Assembly: GCA_041394265.1 (NCBI GenBank)
Contig: JAWKIO010000006.1
Location: forward strand, 310,001 to 374,000
DNA: 64,000 nt
Direction of reading: 5' to 3'
DNA from: Acidimicrobiales bacterium
GTDB taxonomy: Bacteria > Actinomycetota > Acidimicrobiia > Acidimicrobiales > SZUA-35
Below, one piece after another: positions 1-9,293 of the stretch. Position 1 is the stretch's first letter, and the number at the start of each line of letters is the position of its first letter. The notes under the pieces are model-generated. The model did no database searches, had not been told where the DNA came from, and saw nothing but the letters and a program-made list of their open reading frames with translations. Position numbers and translations under genes: made by a program.

Positions 1-1
1 T

Positions 2-1444
2 GGCATCGTCCATCGTGACATCAAGCCCGACAACATCTTGATCGACGACTATCGCAATCCTCGTCTCACCGACTTCGGCATCGCGGCACTCACCAGTGGC
101 GCAACGTCGACACAGGCGGCATCGGCCACCCTTGCGCACGCGGCACCGGAGGTCCTGGACGGCAAGCAGGGCAGCGAGGCCACCGACGTCTACGCTCTGG
201 CCTCCACCCTTCACACGCTGATCTCGGGCTCGCCGCCGTTCATGCGCTCGAGCGACGAGGGGCTCGGTGTCATGATGCGCCGCATCATGGCCGAGCCACC
301 GCCTGATCTGCGCCCGCTCGGCGTGCCCGACGCCGTCGCCGAGGCGATCGAGTCATCGCTCACCAAGGATCCCGAGGCTCGGCCGCTGACCGCCGCCCAG
401 TTCGCCGAGGCCATCATGGCGCCACTGCGCCCGGCCGCAGCACCCGATCAGACGTCGTCGCACACCACGACACCCGACGCAGCGACAGGCGCCGGCCTGG
501 GTGATCATCCAACCATCACCGAACCACCGGCAGCGTTCGCCGCACCATCGGCGCCTTCGTCGGGTGCCACGATGGCCGTCGGCGATTTCGGTCCCGCCGG
601 TCACTCACCGGTCGAACCGCCGGCCGATGCCATCCCGGTGCTGGTGGCGGATGCACCCAAACGACGAGGTTGGCTCCTGGCCACGATCGGCGCCATCGCC
701 ATCCTCGGAATCGTCGGAGCTGCGTTCGCGCTGCGAGGCGGAGACGACGGAGGTGCCGACGACGAGGGCACCACCCTTGCCGCCGACGCGTCGACCACCA
801 CCTCGACGACCTCCACCACTTCCACGACCGAAGCGACGACCACGACCACGACCACGGCGGACGACGGCGCTCGAGCGACGGGAGCCCAGGCGTTGGGGAA
901 GCCCTCGATCTCGATCGACTGCCCGATCGAGATCGAGTTGGGGTCGACCCTGATCTGCAGCATCACGACCGCCGGCGTCACCGGTGGCGAGTGGCGCCTC
1001 CCGGGCTTCTTGTCCGAACCGCTGCCGCTGCAGACCATCAACGGGGTCAACGACATCTTCCTCGAGCCCACCAACGGTGAAGCCGCCGGGCGGCGCTACA
1101 CCATCACCGCCACCGCCACCACCGACGCCGGCGACGAGATCAAGGCGACTCGAACCTTCCTGATCAACGTGCCGACGGTGAGCATCGATTGTCCTGACAA
1201 GATCGCTCCCGGCGACTCGGTCGTGTGCGAGATCATCTCCGAACACGCGGTGCGTGGCTCGTGGGAGATCCCCGGCTTCGGCGGTGATGTGCTGGAAACC
1301 ATTCCGGGTTCGAACGCGATCTTCATCAATCCGAACGAGAGCGTGATCGGCCAGACCTTCACCGCAACGGCGACCGTCGAAGACGACTACGGCCTGACGG
1401 CCACCGCCAGCTCGGACTTCACGGTGACGGCGTCGGCCGGCTGA
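2..1444 (+). CDS. Ser/Thr protein kinase, N-terminus cut by window edge
   Basis: Transmembrane PknB-type kinase; the frame is open from base 2 and the ATP-binding lobe lies outside the window. The catalytic loop (HRDIKPDN) is at the very start and DFG follows. The P+1 region reads AHAAPEV rather than the usual Y-x-APE. A proline-rich linker follows the kinase lobe, then one membrane helix (WLLATIGAIAILGIVGAAFA). The outside portion has a Thr/Ser tract and two Ig-like repeats of about 90 residues, each with a cysteine pair (IDCP...C), probably a ligand or partner-binding ectodomain. The 3' end overlaps the convergent Hsp70-FHA gene by 26 bp. Kinase identity is certain; the substrate is unknown, with the neighbouring FHA proteins as natural candidates. 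Confidence 0.93.
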   Translation, partial: GIVHRDIKPDNILIDDYRNPRLTDFGIAALTSGATSTQAASATLAHAAPEVLDGKQGSEATDVYALASTLHTLISGSPPFMRSSDEGLGVMMRRIMAEPPPDLRPLGVPDAVAEAIESSLTKDPEARPLTAAQFAEAIMAPLRPAAAPDQTSSHTTTPDAATGAGLGDHPTITEPPAAFAAPSAPSSGATMAVGDFGPAGHSPVEPPADAIPVLVADAPKRRGWLLATIGAIAILGIVGAAFALRGGDDGGADDEGTTLAADASTTTSTTSTTSTTEATTTTTTTADDGARATGAQALGKPSISIDCPIEIELGSTLICSITTAGVTGGEWRLPGFLSEPLPLQTINGVNDIFLEPTNGEAAGRRYTITATATTDAGDEIKATRTFLINVPTVSIDCPDKIAPGDSVVCEIISEHAVRGSWEIPGFGGDVLETIPGSNAIFINPNESVIGQTFTATATVEDDYGLTATASSDFTVTASAG

Positions 1445-3476
1445 CGACGAGCGCGGCGGCAGCGCCTTCGCCCAGCGTTGCCGGCACCTCCACGACCGAG
1501 CGCCCGGCGGCCGACGCGACCTCGATCGAGGCCGACGCAGGGTCGAGTGCGATCCGTTGATCTGCGGCGGGCCACGCCGCCGGCGGATCGTGAAGCCACA
1601 ACGTCCCGCCCTGCCCACGGCCCGATGACCGCAGGGCCAGCAGCTCATCGGGGCCGAAACCTTCGGGCAGCACCACGAGCACGCCGTGCTCGAGCACCTC
1701 GGAGGGAACGTCGCTCGGCGAGCCATAGATGGTCAACCCGCCGACCGCGAGCGGAGCGGCGTTGGTCGACAGCACCGCCAGTGGGAGTGTCCGATCGAGC
1801 ACCAGCAACTCGACGATGATCGAGCGGAGGAGATCCTCGCCGAGGCGCCCCGAGATCGCGAGATCAGTGGTGAGACGGGCCAACTGGACGTGGACCGGTC
1901 CCAAGGGGTCCCCGCCGAATCCGAGCGTGGCCCAGCCGTGGCCGGGGCGGCCGCCGGTCACGGGGGTGGCAGCCTCGGCGAGATCGATGACGACGGCACC
2001 CGGCGTGGCGACCCGACGCATCGGGTCGTCGACGAACAGCCAGGTCGACCCCATCTCGATCAACGAACCGCTGGTCACCTCGACCGTCCCGTCGACCGGC
2101 ACCCGATCGACCTTGGTTCCCGTCGTCGAACCGAGGTCGGTCAGTCGAAGCTCGTTGCCGTTACGGTCGATGCGCAGGTGGACACGTGAGGCCGCAGGGT
2201 CGGGAACGACGACATCGACTCGATCACCCGATCGACCGACCGTGGTCGAGCCCTCGTCGAGTGCCGACGCGGTTCCGGCGTTGGGTCCGCTCACGACGAC
2301 GAGGCGTGGTGCTGCCATCGATGCGACGATGGCGGAGATGTCGACCGTGACGTTCGGCATCAAGAACGGTTCGACGTCCGTCGCCGACTGATCGGAGGGT
2401 CCACTCTCGCTCGCCTCGGTGGCCGCTCGATCGTCGGACAACACGGCGCCCTTGGCGACGGCGTACTTCGGGTGGGTGTCGACGACCACGGAGATCCCTA
2501 GTGCGTTGAACAACCGTTCGGCCACCATCGGCACTCGCGACGACCCGCCGACGAGCAGCACGGCGTCGAGGTCGTCGTTCGCCAGGTCGGCGGTGTGGAT
2601 CGTCTCCGCGAGTGTGGCGATCGTGCTCGTGACGTAGGGCTCGATGCGTTCTTCGAAGTCGGACCGCGAGATGAGGACGTCGGTCGCTACGCCAGGCAGC
2701 ACGACGGGCACCGTGGTTCTGGCGTCGAAGGACAGGCCGATCTTTGCTCGGGTGCACTCCTCACGCAGGCGGGCCACCGCCCGCTGCACGCCGACGTCGT
2801 CGGGATCGAGCTCGTCGAAGACCGAAGGCATCGTCTCCATCACGAGATCGAACACCACCTGATCGAAGTCCAGGCCCCCGAGCTGATCGAGACCGGTCGG
2901 TCGCCCAAGGATTTCGTAGCCGGTCTCCGAGCGGCGGATGACGGTTGCGTCGAACGTGCCCCCGCCGAGGTCATAGACGCCGATGGTCGCGCCCGGCTCC
3001 ATCCGTGCCCGTTCGTGGTAGTGGACGGCAGCCGCCGATGGTTCGGGCAGGAATCCGACGGGGGCTGACCGCCTGCTCGTGGCCTCCCGCAGCAGCCCCA
3101 GGCGGTGGGCCGACCACGTGGCTGGGTGCGTGACCACGACACGCGAGGGCTCCTCTCCCTCGATCTGGGACACCCGGTCGACGACCCATTCGTACAACAG
3201 CCCGGTCAACTCCGACGCCGTCCACCGATCGTCGCCGATGATGAACGGGGTGTCGTCACCGAATCGTCGTTTGAACTCTCGAGCGACGAGCCATGGGCGG
3301 GTCGCCGCCACCGACAGGGCCTCGGCGCCGACGGCGATGCCGTCGCTCGTCCTGGTCAGCACCGAGGGAATGGCGACACTGTCGTGAGTCAGATCGGCCA
3401 TGCGAACACCGGCGCCGTCGGCAATCGCCGCCGCCGTGAAGGTGGTCCCCAGGTCGATCCCCAGCTGGTAGCTCAT
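1419..3476 (-). CDS. Hsp70-like (DnaK-type) ATPase fused to an FHA domain
   Basis: 685 aa. Residues 1-350 are an actin/Hsp70 ATPase: phosphate-1 motif GIDLGTTF near the N-terminus, phosphate-2 YDLGGGTFDA and adenosine motif LLVGGSSRVPMV. There is no recognisable DnaK substrate-binding domain. Instead residues about 395-480 form an FHA phosphothreonine-binding domain (TVGRSGDRVDVVV, SRVHL, DLGSTTGTKV). The last 200 residues are beta-rich and unrecognised. It is co-transcribed with the upstream FHA-winged-helix gene through a 4-bp ATGA overlap. Inference: an ATP-driven scaffold recruited by phosphoproteins made by the nearby kinases. The domain calls are secure; the function is not known. Confidence 0.9.
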   Translation of the reverse strand: MSYQLGIDLGTTFTAAAIADGAGVRMADLTHDSVAIPSVLTRTSDGIAVGAEALSVAATRPWLVAREFKRRFGDDTPFIIGDDRWTASELTGLLYEWVVDRVSQIEGEEPSRVVVTHPATWSAHRLGLLREATSRRSAPVGFLPEPSAAAVHYHERARMEPGATIGVYDLGGGTFDATVIRRSETGYEILGRPTGLDQLGGLDFDQVVFDLVMETMPSVFDELDPDDVGVQRAVARLREECTRAKIGLSFDARTTVPVVLPGVATDVLISRSDFEERIEPYVTSTIATLAETIHTADLANDDLDAVLLVGGSSRVPMVAERLFNALGISVVVDTHPKYAVAKGAVLSDDRAATEASESGPSDQSATDVEPFLMPNVTVDISAIVASMAAPRLVVVSGPNAGTASALDEGSTTVGRSGDRVDVVVPDPAASRVHLRIDRNGNELRLTDLGSTTGTKVDRVPVDGTVEVTSGSLIEMGSTWLFVDDPMRRVATPGAVVIDLAEAATPVTGGRPGHGWATLGFGGDPLGPVHVQLARLTTDLAISGRLGEDLLRSIIVELLVLDRTLPLAVLSTNAAPLAVGGLTIYGSPSDVPSEVLEHGVLVVLPEGFGPDELLALRSSGRGQGGTLWLHDPPAAWPAADQRIALDPASASIEVASAAGRSVVEVPATLGEGAAAALVVSRPTPSP

Positions 3477-4207
3477 CGGCGCGCTCCATCATCGAGTTGG
3501 GCCAGGGCCGCGAGATCGCGAGCGTCGACCATCGACGCCGCAAGGGCGTGCTCGACGAGCCGCAGCCGCCGGTCCTTGGCCTCGACGCCGACATTGCCAC
3601 GAAGCCCGGGCACACCGAGCTCGCTCAGGCGGCCGCACAGATAGTCGAGCTTGCGTTCGAGCTTCTTCAACGACCATCCCAGCCGTTGGGCGATTTCGGC
3701 GTTCGCCGCGATTGACGGTGCATCGAGTGGCGGGGTGACCAGCCACGGTTCGGCCAGTGCGGTCAGCAGCAAACGCTGGTCGTCATTGAGTCGCAGGGCG
3801 CCGAACGGCTGGGTGTCGAGTGCGCCCGACGCCGCGGCGGGCGGGGGCGGGGGGATCACCGGGTCATGGAGGTGGAACTCGAGTTCGTAGTTCGAGGCGC
3901 CGGCTCGGAACCGAACGATCCCACCGCTGCCGACGAGCGGTTCGGCTGCCCCGGGCGGGACCCGGCTTGATCGGCCGTCGGCATAGTTGATCCCGAGATC
4001 GACCGTCGCACCGTCGTTGCGCAACCACCAGCCGCGCTCGTGATGGACGAACGAGCCGACGATCCGATGCATGTAGAGGTTCGCCTCGTCGATCACCACC
4101 GAGGCATTGCGTCCGAAGGTGAGCACGTCGTCGGGAGCGACGTCGAACCGCTCATCGATGAACTCCACGACCAGGCCCTGTCCCACTCGCATCCCTCCCC
4201 GACTCAT
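3473..4207 (-). CDS. FHA domain - winged-helix protein
   Basis: 244 aa from ATG 4207; a second in-frame ATG at 4192 has a GGGGAGGG tract just before it and is an alternative, and a start at 4234 is also open. An FHA fold occupies roughly residues 1-95 (LTFGRNASVVID, HRIVGSFVHHERGWWLRNDG). After a Pro/Ala linker, the C-terminal 100 residues (LNDDQRLLLTALAEP, AEIAQRLGWSLKKLERKL) look like a winged helix-turn-helix. It is the first gene of a two-gene minus-strand operon with the Hsp70-FHA protein (ATGA overlap) and is divergent from the kinase at 4326. Likely role: phosphorylation-dependent regulator or adaptor; DNA binding is inferred only from the helix pattern. Confidence 0.8.
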   Translation of the reverse strand: MSRGGMRVGQGLVVEFIDERFDVAPDDVLTFGRNASVVIDEANLYMHRIVGSFVHHERGWWLRNDGATVDLGINYADGRSSRVPPGAAEPLVGSGGIVRFRAGASNYELEFHLHDPVIPPPPPAAASGALDTQPFGALRLNDDQRLLLTALAEPWLVTPPLDAPSIAANAEIAQRLGWSLKKLERKLDYLCGRLSELGVPGLRGNVGVEAKDRRLRLVEHALAASMVDARDLAALAQLDDGARR

Positions 4208-4298
4208 TGTGCACAACACCAGCCCACCGTGCACGAACTGGCGGCAGTGAGATGACCTTTGGGTGTTGGCCCCCAGTTCCCTGTCGGCGGATCTCTGC

Positions 4299-4318
4299 TA
4301 CAACATCACCACGGAGGG
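4299..4318 (+). promoter_or_regulatory. Putative -10 box and ribosome-binding site of the kinase operon
   Basis: TACAAC at 4299-4304 could be a -10 element. GGAGGG at 4313-4318 is a strong Shine-Dalgarno, 7 nt before GTG 4326 and 13 nt before ATG 4332, which favours the GTG start. No clear -35 was found. Confidence 0.4.
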
Positions 4319-4325
4319 TGAGGTC

Positions 4326-6053
4326 GTGAGCATGGCCGATGTCGATCTTGGCATTGAGGGAATCGAGGGTGCGACCGAGATCGGTCGAGGCGGGTTCGGT
4401 GTGGTGTATCGGGCGGTCGAGACCGAACTCGACCGCACGGTCGCCATCAAGGTGCTGACGGGCGACTTCGACGACCGGGCACGAGTCCGGTTCGATCGCG
4501 AGCGCCGGGCGATGGGGTCGCTGTCCGGGCACGCCAACATCGTGACCGTGTACCGGTCCGGGTTCACCCAACGTGACCAGCCGTTCATCCTGATGGAGTA
4601 CCTGGCCGGCGGCACGATCGCCGACCGGCTCCGTCGTGAAGGCCGGCTGCCCTGGCCCGACGTCGTCCAGCTCGGTATCGAGATCGCCCGGGCACTCGGA
4701 GCAGCGCACCGCCTGGGCGTCCTCCATCGCGACGTGAAGCCTGGAAACATCCTGCTCGGCGCAACTGGGTTGGCCAAGCTCGGGGACTTCGGCATCGCCC
4801 GCCTCCACGGGGCGCCCGAGACCAAGAGTGCCGTGATCACCGCCAGCGTCGCCCACGCCCCGCCCGAAGTGCTGGGCGGGGCTCGCCCCGACGAGCGAGC
4901 CGACATCTACTCGCTCGCATCGACGTTGTTCGAGCTTGCCTGGGGTGCGCCGGCATTCGTCCGTCCCGACGACGAATCGCTCGTGCCGATGATGAGCCGC
5001 ATCGTGATGGAGCCGCCTCCCGACCTGCGTGCCGTCGGTGTCCCCGACGCCGTCGCCCGGGTGATCGACACCGCGATGGCCAAGAACGCCGAACAGCGGA
5101 TCCCGACCGCCGACGGTTTCGCCGAGGCACTCGAACGTGCCCGAGCCAGCGACGCAGCGCCGGCCGCCGCGCCGCCGAGCGGTGGACAGCCCACGATGGC
5201 GGTAGCGCCCCCGAGCGACGGCGCCCAACCGTCGACCGGCGTGCCGCCCTTCGCTCCGTTCGCCAGCCAGCCCGCGCCCGGTCGGTCGTCGCGGACTCCG
5301 TGGATCATCGCTGCGGCCGCCGCCGTGCTGGCGGTGCTGGTGGGCGTGGTCGTCGTCGCCACCCGACCCGGCGACGACACCGGCAGCAACCTGGCCCAGC
5401 TTCGCACCTCCACCGACGCGACCGACCCCGACGCCACCGCCCCCGACACCGACACCGGCGACGCAACGCCGAACTCGACCGACGCCGAGCCGACACCAAC
5501 GTCGACGCCGACAACGGCATCGCCACCGTCGACGCCGCCGTCATCGGCACCGGCGGCCACCGCTCCTCCCGCCCAACCCGGGACACCGGCGGCCACTCGC
5601 CATGTCGTCAACGACAGCGGTGCGATCAGCGTGCTCGTCCCGGCGGCGTGGGACGAACAGACCGGCGACGCCAGCACGTTGTTGGTCACTCCCGACCTGG
5701 ACGCGGCGCTGAACGACGAGTGGGTCAAGGGAGTGCTCCTCCAAGCCGTCCGCAACACCCCGGAGCTGAACCCTGGCGGCTTCGCCCCCGACGTCACCCT
5801 GAATCAGCTCATCGCCGACAGCGAGTGCGTGACACGCGAGCGCGGTCCCTACGCCGACGCCAACTTCATCGGCTCGTACGCCGTGGTCGACCAGTGCGGC
5901 AACTCAGGACTGTCGAACTACTACCTCGTCGCCGCCCCGTCCGATCTCAGCATGGTCGTCCTCGTGGCGGTGGCCTTCGAGTCGCCCGCCGAGGATGCCA
6001 TCGTCCAGCAGATCTTGGACAGCGCCGTCTGGAGCATCGGAGCCCTGCCATGA
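4326..6053 (+). CDS. Membrane Ser/Thr protein kinase with extracytoplasmic sensor domain
   Basis: 575 aa from GTG 4326 (chosen for its spacing to GGAGGG). The kinase domain covers residues about 10-275: glycine loop GRGGFGVVY, VAIKVL lysine, LHRDVKPGNILL catalytic loop and GDFGIARL. As in the first kinase of the window the P+1 loop reads AHAPPEV. A Pro/Ala linker leads to one membrane helix (WIIAAAAAVLAVLVGVVVVA), then a long Thr/Pro/Asp-rich stalk. The C-terminal domain is about 140 aa outside the membrane, with two cysteines (SEC..., VDQCGNSG) that may form a disulfide. It is first in a coupled run: its stop overlaps the flavoprotein start (ATGA). The kinase call is certain; the signal is unknown. 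Confidence 0.95.
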   Translation: MSMADVDLGIEGIEGATEIGRGGFGVVYRAVETELDRTVAIKVLTGDFDDRARVRFDRERRAMGSLSGHANIVTVYRSGFTQRDQPFILMEYLAGGTIADRLRREGRLPWPDVVQLGIEIARALGAAHRLGVLHRDVKPGNILLGATGLAKLGDFGIARLHGAPETKSAVITASVAHAPPEVLGGARPDERADIYSLASTLFELAWGAPAFVRPDDESLVPMMSRIVMEPPPDLRAVGVPDAVARVIDTAMAKNAEQRIPTADGFAEALERARASDAAPAAAPPSGGQPTMAVAPPSDGAQPSTGVPPFAPFASQPAPGRSSRTPWIIAAAAAVLAVLVGVVVVATRPGDDTGSNLAQLRTSTDATDPDATAPDTDTGDATPNSTDAEPTPTSTPTTASPPSTPPSSAPAATAPPAQPGTPAATRHVVNDSGAISVLVPAAWDEQTGDASTLLVTPDLDAALNDEWVKGVLLQAVRNTPELNPGGFAPDVTLNQLIADSECVTRERGPYADANFIGSYAVVDQCGNSGLSNYYLVAAPSDLSMVVLVAVAFESPAEDAIVQQILDSAVWSIGALP

Positions 6054-7630
6054 ACCCTCCCCCTGCGAACGACGCCGAACCCACACGATCTGGCCAGCTC
6101 ACCGATCAACTGGTCGGCACCACCCTCTGGACCGACCAGTTGCTGCACTCGGCCGGCATCGACATCGTCGACCGCCCGATCGTCAGCATCGGTGGCGGGC
6201 TCGGTTCGTTCGCCCTCGCCGACACCCTACGGATCGCCGGCCTACCGGCCCCGCACATCGCCGTGCTCGGTCCGGGAGCCATCCCGAGCCGCACCTACCG
6301 CTACCTCGCGGCCAACTCCCAGATTCCCGACCACGAACGCCTGCGTTCCGATGCCGGCTCGACCATGGACAACATCTGGGGGTTCCCGAGCTACGCGTTC
6401 CGCGAAGCGGCCTCCGCACGGGGCCTGAAGGACAAACTCGCGCCACTGTGGTCGGTCTTCAGCGAACCGTTCGGGGCTGACTACTACACACCACGGGCCG
6501 GCGACGTCTATCGCTCGATCGACCGCGAGGCCGAACGAATCGGTTGGGACTCGATGCTGCACACCGGCGTCGTCCGTATGGTTCGGCGCCGCCACGGCGG
6601 TGGCTACTTCTCGATCCTCACCCAGCAGCGCTCCGACGGCACTGCCGTCCGCACGGCATATCGCAGCCAACATGTGCACGTGGCCGTCGGCTACCCGGGC
6701 GTCAAGTTCCTCCCGGACCTGCAGGCCTATCGCGAGCAACATCGCGACTTCAGCCGCGTGGTCAACGCCTACGAGCCCCACGAGCACGTCTACGCCGAAC
6801 TGCGCCGCCGACCGAGCACCGTCGTCGTCCGCGGCAGCGGGATCGTCGCTTCTCGCATCCTGCAACGCCTCCTCGACGATCGTGAGGCGGGCCTGGCCAA
6901 CACCACCGTGGTCCACCTGTTCCGCAACTACGTGAACGGGCCGCAGGGTGAGCGCATCACCTTCCGTCGCCCGGGTGAGAACGGCTGGGCGTACCAGGGG
7001 TTCAACTTCCCCAAAGCAGCGTGGGGCGGACAGCTCAAGGAGCGGCTCGAGCGACTCGACGGACCAGGCCGGGCGGCCCTGATCGCCGAGATGGGCGGCA
7101 CCAACACACCACCACGCCAGTCGTGGAAGGACCAGCTCCAGCGAGGACGAGAGGGGCGCTGGTATCTCGAGCACGTCGGCCAGGTTCGCTCGGTCGAGCC
7201 CGGCCCCGACCAGACCGTCGTGACCACGATCGAAGCCGATGGACACCGCTACTCGATCGCCGCCAACTTCGTCATCGATGCCACTGGACTCGAGTCCGAC
7301 ATTGGCGAGCATCGCCTGCTCGCCGACCTGCTCGAGCACGGAGGCGCCAGACGCTCCGCCTACGGACGGCTCGAGGTATTGCCCTCGTTCGAGGTCGACG
7401 GCACTCGCAGCGACCCCGGGCGGTTGTATGCGAGCGGTTCGATCACGCTCGGTGGCTACTACGCCGGGGTCGACTCGTTCCTCGGCCTCCAATACGCCGC
7501 GCTGGCGATCGCCGACGATCTGGCCAAGCACGGATCGGTTCGCCGGATCGGCGCCGGCCGGTCGCTGGCCCAGTGGTGGCGCTGGTTCCGCCACCTTCCC
7601 CCGACCGACGACAGCGGAGCAACACGATGA
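6050..7630 (+). CDS. FAD/NAD(P)-binding oxidoreductase-like protein
   Basis: 526 aa. It starts at ATG 6050, overlapping the kinase stop by ATGA. It has a nucleotide-binding beta-alpha-beta near the N-terminus (IVSIGGGLGSFALADTL), a second dinucleotide motif near the middle (VVVRGSGIVASRILQRLL) and the ATG signature typical of two-dinucleotide flavoproteins (FVIDATGLESD). No CxxC redox pair is seen. The last part contains YASGSITLGGYYAGVDSF, like the region that closes the FAD site in such enzymes. It is translationally coupled to a kinase upstream and to two membrane proteins downstream, so it probably works in a membrane redox or sensing complex. Substrate and reaction are not predictable; the flavoprotein fold is well supported. 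Confidence 0.8.
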   Translation: MNPPPANDAEPTRSGQLTDQLVGTTLWTDQLLHSAGIDIVDRPIVSIGGGLGSFALADTLRIAGLPAPHIAVLGPGAIPSRTYRYLAANSQIPDHERLRSDAGSTMDNIWGFPSYAFREAASARGLKDKLAPLWSVFSEPFGADYYTPRAGDVYRSIDREAERIGWDSMLHTGVVRMVRRRHGGGYFSILTQQRSDGTAVRTAYRSQHVHVAVGYPGVKFLPDLQAYREQHRDFSRVVNAYEPHEHVYAELRRRPSTVVVRGSGIVASRILQRLLDDREAGLANTTVVHLFRNYVNGPQGERITFRRPGENGWAYQGFNFPKAAWGGQLKERLERLDGPGRAALIAEMGGTNTPPRQSWKDQLQRGREGRWYLEHVGQVRSVEPGPDQTVVTTIEADGHRYSIAANFVIDATGLESDIGEHRLLADLLEHGGARRSAYGRLEVLPSFEVDGTRSDPGRLYASGSITLGGYYAGVDSFLGLQYAALAIADDLAKHGSVRRIGAGRSLAQWWRWFRHLPPTDDSGATR

Positions 7631-8052
7631 CACCGACCCTCTGGGGACGCCTCCAGACCCGCATCATCCTGCTCCTGACCGTTGGCCTGGGCTGGACCAT
7701 CATCGTCACGCCCTTCCTCCCTTCGGGGGGAGCGCCACTCGGTGAGGTGTACCGAACGACGCTGTCGGCACTCGCCGTGGTGCTCGTGGTGGGTGTCATC
7801 TTCTGGGAGCCGATCTACCACGGGCTGCAACAGCTGCGGTGGGAAAAGGACTGGCCCACGGGCATCGGCCTGGTGACCGGCATCAGCGAAGGCGTGTCCA
7901 CCCTGGTCGTGCTTTCCGTCCTCCGCGACGTTCCCACCACGGCGTTCTGGCTTCACTTCCTCAGCACCTGGTTCCTGGTCTGGATCACCCTGCACGGTCC
8001 GTTGCGAATCGTCGCCCTTCGCTGGAGGTATCGCGGTGGCCGCTTCGTCTGA
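7627..8052 (+). CDS. Small four-helix membrane protein of unknown function
   Basis: 141 aa with about four hydrophobic helices (IILLLTVGLGWTIIVTPF; LSALAVVLVVGVIFW; GLVTGISEGVSTLVVLSVL; FLSTWFLVWITLHGPL) and a basic C-terminus. It starts at ATG 7627 within an ATGA overlap with the flavoprotein stop, and its 3' end overlaps the TauE-like gene by 17 bp. I do not recognise a family. Its place between a flavoprotein and a permease suggests a membrane anchor or subunit for one of them. Confidence 0.78.
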   Translation: MTPTLWGRLQTRIILLLTVGLGWTIIVTPFLPSGGAPLGEVYRTTLSALAVVLVVGVIFWEPIYHGLQQLRWEKDWPTGIGLVTGISEGVSTLVVLSVLRDVPTTAFWLHFLSTWFLVWITLHGPLRIVALRWRYRGGRFV

Positions 8053-9280
8053 TGGGCAACGCTGGGATCAGGCCGCCATCGACGCTGCCCTGGCCGACGG
8101 GCAGCGGGCTCGCCATGCCCACACGAAGCGTCGGTTCGTGACCAGCCTCGCCTTCTCGGGTGCGGTCACGCTGATCTGGTTGCTCTCGGTGACGCTCGCC
8201 CAACAATGGGGACGGGTCGCCGATCACTGGGTCTCGGCGCTGACCATGGTCTTCGGCAGCTTCGTCGCCGGTGCCACCCCACAGGGTGGCGGCGCCGTCG
8301 CCTTTCCTGTCTTCACCAAGGTGCTCGACGTCCCCGCCGAGGCGGCGCGCAGCTTCTCACTGTGCATCCAGACGGTGGGCATGGGCTGTGCGTCGGCGTC
8401 GATCCTGATCAACCGGAGAACCATCGAATGGCGCTCCGCCCTCACCGGTGCGGGAGTCGGCGCGTCGACCATGCTCGCCACGCTGCTGCTCCTCGGCGAT
8501 CGCACCAAACCGTTCTGGCCGGTCGACCTCCCCGGCCCGTACGTCAAGGTCACGTTCACCATCGTCTTGTTGTCGATGGCATGGGTCGTGATCCTGTCGC
8601 GCCGGGTGCCGGTGCGATCCGTGACCGACCGATTGCCAGATCTCCACCTCCGGCTCCGTATCGCCCTGGTCGTGGCGGGAGCGATCGGTGGCGTCGCTGC
8701 CGCACTCGTCGGCTCGGGCGTCGACCTCATGATCTACCTGTTCGTCGTGGTGCTCTTCGGAGTTCGTGCCGGCGTCGGCGTGCCGACCAGCGTCGTCGCG
8801 ATGGCCCTGGTCTCGATGGTCGGATTCGTCGTGCTCGGCCTGCTCGACGGCCAGTTCGCAACGGAGATCAGCCGTGACGGTCTGGTCGCGGCCATCGGTG
8901 GCGAACAGCTCACCACGCCGCTCACCGTGCGCCAGGGCGACCTGTTCGGCATGTGGCTGGCGGCGGCGCCGATCGTCGCCTGGGGTGCACCGGTCGGCTC
9001 GATCGTGGCCTCTCGGATGACCCCCACTGCGCTCGTCCGCCTCGTCGTCACGCTTTCCGCAGGCGAAACACTCAGCACGATCATCTTCCTCGACGACTTG
9101 CGCACCGATCGAGGGCTGCTGATCTACGGACTCGTCGGCTCGTTGGTTGCGCTCGGCGGTCTCACCTTCGTCGCAAGCCGTCGCCAGCGGCTCTTCGGCC
9201 TGCCACCGCTCGAGGGCACGAGCCTGCTCACCCGCAACAACGTCGAGGTCGATTCGAGCTATGTCGAGGACCTGCGATGA
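8036..9280 (+). CDS. TauE/SafE-family permease
   Basis: 414 aa, GTG start at 8036 inside the end of the preceding gene. About eight to nine membrane helices are arranged in the two-part TauE/SafE pattern. A glycine-rich re-entrant segment follows the first helices (FGSFVAGATPQGGGAVAFPVFTK) and a second copy-like region lies in the second half (GVGVPTSVVAMALVSMVGFVV). The family exports or imports small anions such as sulfite or sulfoacetate; the substrate here is not determined. The hydrophilic tail ends in NNVEVDSSYVEDLR. It is co-transcribed with a flavoprotein and kinases, which is unusual for this family and suggests phospho-control of transport. Confidence 0.85.
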   Translation: MAASSDGQRWDQAAIDAALADGQRARHAHTKRRFVTSLAFSGAVTLIWLLSVTLAQQWGRVADHWVSALTMVFGSFVAGATPQGGGAVAFPVFTKVLDVPAEAARSFSLCIQTVGMGCASASILINRRTIEWRSALTGAGVGASTMLATLLLLGDRTKPFWPVDLPGPYVKVTFTIVLLSMAWVVILSRRVPVRSVTDRLPDLHLRLRIALVVAGAIGGVAAALVGSGVDLMIYLFVVVLFGVRAGVGVPTSVVAMALVSMVGFVVLGLLDGQFATEISRDGLVAAIGGEQLTTPLTVRQGDLFGMWLAAAPIVAWGAPVGSIVASRMTPTALVRLVVTLSAGETLSTIIFLDDLRTDRGLLIYGLVGSLVALGGLTFVASRRQRLFGLPPLEGTSLLTRNNVEVDSSYVEDLR

Positions 9281-9293
9281 GGATCGAGGAATC

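Noticed and set aside
4263..4325. Extended N-terminus of the membrane kinase from ATG 4263
   Set aside because: It runs through the likely -10 box and Shine-Dalgarno; GTG 4326 has proper spacing.
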